From contig JBBQLH010000050.1 of NCBI GenBank assembly GCA_038327685.1, positions 1 to 31,027 of the forward strand: DNA of 31,027 nucleotides. The letters run 5' to 3'. Positions within the stretch are counted from its first letter, which is position 1. Every line of letters starts with the position of its first letter. Positions 29,281 through 31,027 of this stretch are shown one piece after another. Both the position numbers and the translations under genes were made by a program. This stretch comes from DASQFQ01 sp038327685. Its GTDB lineage: Bacteria > Actinomycetota > Thermoleophilia > Solirubrobacterales > Solirubrobacteraceae. Under the pieces are notes generated by a model. That model ran no database searches, had not been told where the DNA came from, and saw only the letters and a list, made by a program, of their open reading frames with translations.

Positions 29281-30393
29281 ATGAGCACCGAGACCGAGAC
29301 GCCACGCAAGGAACGCAACGTCCCCAAGCCCGTCTTCACCGACGCCGAGGCCGGCTCGCAGGAGTTCCCGTCCTCGACGAGTCGCTCGTACAACTACTTC
29401 ACGCCGGCCAAGCGGCGCGCAACCGTCTACGAGGACGTCACCGTCGACGTCCAGCCCGATCCCGCGCGCCACCTCACGCAGGGCTGGATCTACGGCTTCG
29501 CCGACGGCACCAGCGGCTACCCGAAGGAGTGGACGGCGCTCGAGTCCGGCGATTGGCATCTCTTCCTCGACCCCAACGAGGAGTGGGAGCAGACGATCTA
29601 CCGCAACAACGCGAACGTCGTCCGCCAGGTCCAGCACAACATCGCCAACGCCAAGGCCGCCCACGCCTTCGCGCAGTGGAGCCGTGCCTGGACCGACGTC
29701 GTGGCCAAGCACGTCGGGGCCTGGGCGCACGCGGAGCACGGGCTCGGGATGCACGTCTACACGATCGCCAACCGTGATGCGCCGACGAACATGATCAACA
29801 ACGCGCTGGCGGTCGGCGCGGTGCACAAGCTGCGCTTCGCCCAGGACCTGATCCTCTACAACCTCGACCTCTCCGACGAGATCGAGGGCTTCGACGGGCA
29901 GGCCCACCTCGCCACCTGGAAGGACGATCCGATCTGGCAGGGGACCCGCGAGAACGTCGAGCGCCTGACCGGCGTGCGCGACTGGTCCGAGGCGTTCTTC
30001 GCGACCGCGCTCGTGTTCGAGCCGCTGGTCGGCGAGCTGTTCCGCTCCGGGTTCGTGATGCAGACCGCCGCCCTGCAGGGCGACTTCGTGACCCCCACGC
30101 TGGTGGGCTCCGGCGAGTCCGACGTGGCGCGCGAGCAGCGCGGCGCGCGGAGGCTGTTCGGGATGCTCGCCGACGACGAGGAGCACGGGGCGGCCAACAA
30201 GGAGGTCATGCAGGGCTGGCTGAAGGAATGGGCTCCCGTCAGCGTCGAGGCGGCCCGCAAGCTGCAGCCGATCTGGTCCCAGCCCTCCGAGAAGGCGATG
30301 CGGTTCGAGGACTCCATGGAGCGCTCGGCCCAGCGCTTCGAAGACCTGCTGTCCGAAATCGGGCTCGAGACCCCCAAGGAGGTGTCCGCATGA
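29281..30393 (+). CDS. prmC: Monooxygenase hydroxylase small (beta) subunit
   Basis: This 370-aa protein is the ferritin-like but iron-free partner of the large hydroxylase subunit. It resembles PrmC/MimC: the disordered N-terminus (STETETPRKERNVPKPVFTDAEAGSQEFP), SRSYNYFTPAKRRATVYEDVTVDVQPDP, GWIYGFADGTSGYPKEWTALESGDWHLF, and the helix with EEWEQTIYRNNANVVRQVQHNIANAKA. The E-x-x-H ligand pairs of the alpha subunit are absent from the expected positions, as normal for this subunit. The ATG at 29281 follows prmB by 8 nt, and its TGA overlaps the prmD ATG. Confidence 0.94.
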   Translation: MSTETETPRKERNVPKPVFTDAEAGSQEFPSSTSRSYNYFTPAKRRATVYEDVTVDVQPDPARHLTQGWIYGFADGTSGYPKEWTALESGDWHLFLDPNEEWEQTIYRNNANVVRQVQHNIANAKAAHAFAQWSRAWTDVVAKHVGAWAHAEHGLGMHVYTIANRDAPTNMINNALAVGAVHKLRFAQDLILYNLDLSDEIEGFDGQAHLATWKDDPIWQGTRENVERLTGVRDWSEAFFATALVFEPLVGELFRSGFVMQTAALQGDFVTPTLVGSGESDVAREQRGARRLFGMLADDEEHGAANKEVMQGWLKEWAPVSVEAARKLQPIWSQPSEKAMRFEDSMERSAQRFEDLLSEIGLETPKEVSA

Positions 30394-30740
30394 GCGAGGA
30401 CCGATTCAAGTCCGACCGCACGTCGTCCAACCGGGCAGGCGTCACGTTGATGAACAACCAGGTCGGCCACGTCGTCGCCGACGTCATGCGCTCGCACGAG
30501 AACGTGAAGATCGAGGAGCTGCCGTCGATGATCCGCGTCGACGGCGCGGACAAGATCGACTTCGACTTCGAGGAGATCGCGGAGGCGCTCGGCTGGCCCG
30601 ACTTCGGCGCCGACGACTTCGAGGAGATCATGTCCACGCACTACGGGCGCATGGTGTTCCTCGACGACCGCGTGCTGCTGTTCGCGAACCCCGAGGACGC
30701 GGCCGAGTACATCGACTTCGGCCTGAAGGTGGTGAACTAG
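30390..30740 (+). CDS. prmD: Monooxygenase coupling (effector) protein
   Basis: This 116-aa cofactor-less protein belongs to the MmoB/DmpM family, which binds the hydroxylase and couples O2 activation to substrate oxidation. Family-like parts are SNRAGVTLMNNQVGHVVADVMR near the N-terminus, IEELPSMIRVDGADKIDFDFEEIAEALG, and the C-terminal MVFLDDRVLLFANPEDAAEYIDFGL. The ATG at 30390 overlaps the prmC stop, with AAGGAGG about 6 nt before, so expression is coupled to the beta subunit. Confidence 0.94.
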   Translation: MSEDRFKSDRTSSNRAGVTLMNNQVGHVVADVMRSHENVKIEELPSMIRVDGADKIDFDFEEIAEALGWPDFGADDFEEIMSTHYGRMVFLDDRVLLFANPEDAAEYIDFGLKVVN

Positions 30741-30742
30741 CC

Positions 30743-31027
30743 ATGTACGAGAAGGACGGCGAGAAGTACTTCGTGATGGACAGCCACATCCATTTCTGGG
30801 ACGCGAGCCCGGAGAACTGGGTGAAGGGCGCGGAGGAGTACGCGAAGGGCTGGATCGAGTGCTTCCACGCCTACCAGAGCCTCGGCCCCCCCGAGACCCA
30901 CTGGACGATCGAGAAGTTCATGAAGTACTCCGAGGAGGACTTCAACAAGGACGTCTTCGAGGAGGGCCACGTCGACGTGGGCGTGTTCGAGTCGACTTAC
31001 CTGAAGGAGTGGTACACCGACGGCTTC
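30743..31027 (+). CDS. Amidohydrolase-family protein of the monooxygenase operon, 3' end outside the window
   Basis: The first 95 residues are visible. They begin MYEKDGEKYFVMDSHIHFWDASPENW, where the H-x-H after a beta-strand is the metal-binding start of amidohydrolase TIM barrels. The ATG at 30743 is 2 nt after the prmD stop, so it belongs to the same operon. An amidohydrolase of this kind regularly follows prmD/mimD in propane-oxidiser clusters of Actinobacteria; it is thought to be needed for activity or maturation, but its reaction is not established to my knowledge. The rest of the gene and any following GroEL-like or alcohol dehydrogenase genes are beyond the window. Confidence 0.88.
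   Translation, partial: MYEKDGEKYFVMDSHIHFWDASPENWVKGAEEYAKGWIECFHAYQSLGPPETHWTIEKFMKYSEEDFNKDVFEEGHVDVGVFESTYLKEWYTDGF

Noticed and set aside
1..31027. tRNA, rRNA, CRISPR, transposase, integrase or attachment-site signals
   Set aside because: None seen on either strand by eye; a covariance-model and repeat search would be needed to exclude small cases.

Overview
This 31 kb window is GC-rich and densely packed bacterial chromosome. It reads as an actinobacterium, most likely a deep-branching soil lineage such as Thermoleophilia/Solirubrobacterales. That assignment is an inference from codon bias, a canonical rpsF-ssb-rpsR-rplI-dnaB block, TreT-type trehalose synthesis, and an actinobacterial-type propane monooxygenase locus. 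No rRNA, tRNA, CRISPR array, insertion sequence or phage gene was seen.

Layout. (1) 1-4016: a two-component system (response regulator cut by the window edge, then histidine kinase), a lipoprotein HtrA/DegP-type protease, and an inositol-monophosphatase-family gene broken by two single-base shifts. Stop/start overlaps indicate one operon. (2) 4032-6734: two abutting trehalose-type glycosyltransferases (TreT-like GT4, then a divergent OtsA-like GT20). (3) 6827-13288: a replication/translation block: an Arg/Glu-rich membrane-anchored protein of unknown function (minus strand), rpsF, ssb, rpsR, rplI, a DUF1579-like gene inserted on the minus strand, dnaB, a DnaC/DnaI-like AAA+ helicase loader, and purA. 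(4) 13367-13639: a decayed remnant of an FAD-dependent amine-oxidase-like gene. (5) 13647-18043, minus strand: class-IV aminotransferase, then UDP-GlcNAc 2-epimerase, WlbA-like dehydrogenase, hexapeptide acetyltransferase and an RDD membrane protein; this resembles part of a diacetylated mannuronic-acid-type sugar pathway. (6) 18101-23904: STAS antagonist, unknown membrane protein, alpha-glucan phosphorylase, a GGDEF remnant, and a PAS3-GGDEF-HD-GYP c-di-GMP enzyme. (7) 23944-31027: a soluble di-iron monooxygenase locus of the propane/MimABCD type (hydroxylase alpha, reductase, hydroxylase beta, coupling protein, amidohydrolase cut by the window end). It is preceded by two divergently transcribed regulators: an AcoR/MimR-like GAF sensor fused to a winged-helix output domain, and an IclR-family protein.

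The signals I consider most worth follow-up are: (a) a TAGNNT hexamer 6-11 nt upstream of many start codons, in several cases sharing its TAG with the upstream gene's stop codon, suggesting widespread leaderless transcription; (b) a 13-bp hairpin that buries the ribosome binding site of the monooxygenase reductase, plus another hairpin in the operon leader; (c) the AcoR-like sensor that has lost its sigma-54 AAA+ module and carries a winged-helix domain instead, beside helically phased repeats; (d) a DnaC-like loader directly behind dnaB. Nothing here is clearly a wholly unknown system; the monooxygenase locus with its rewired control is the best candidate for new biology.
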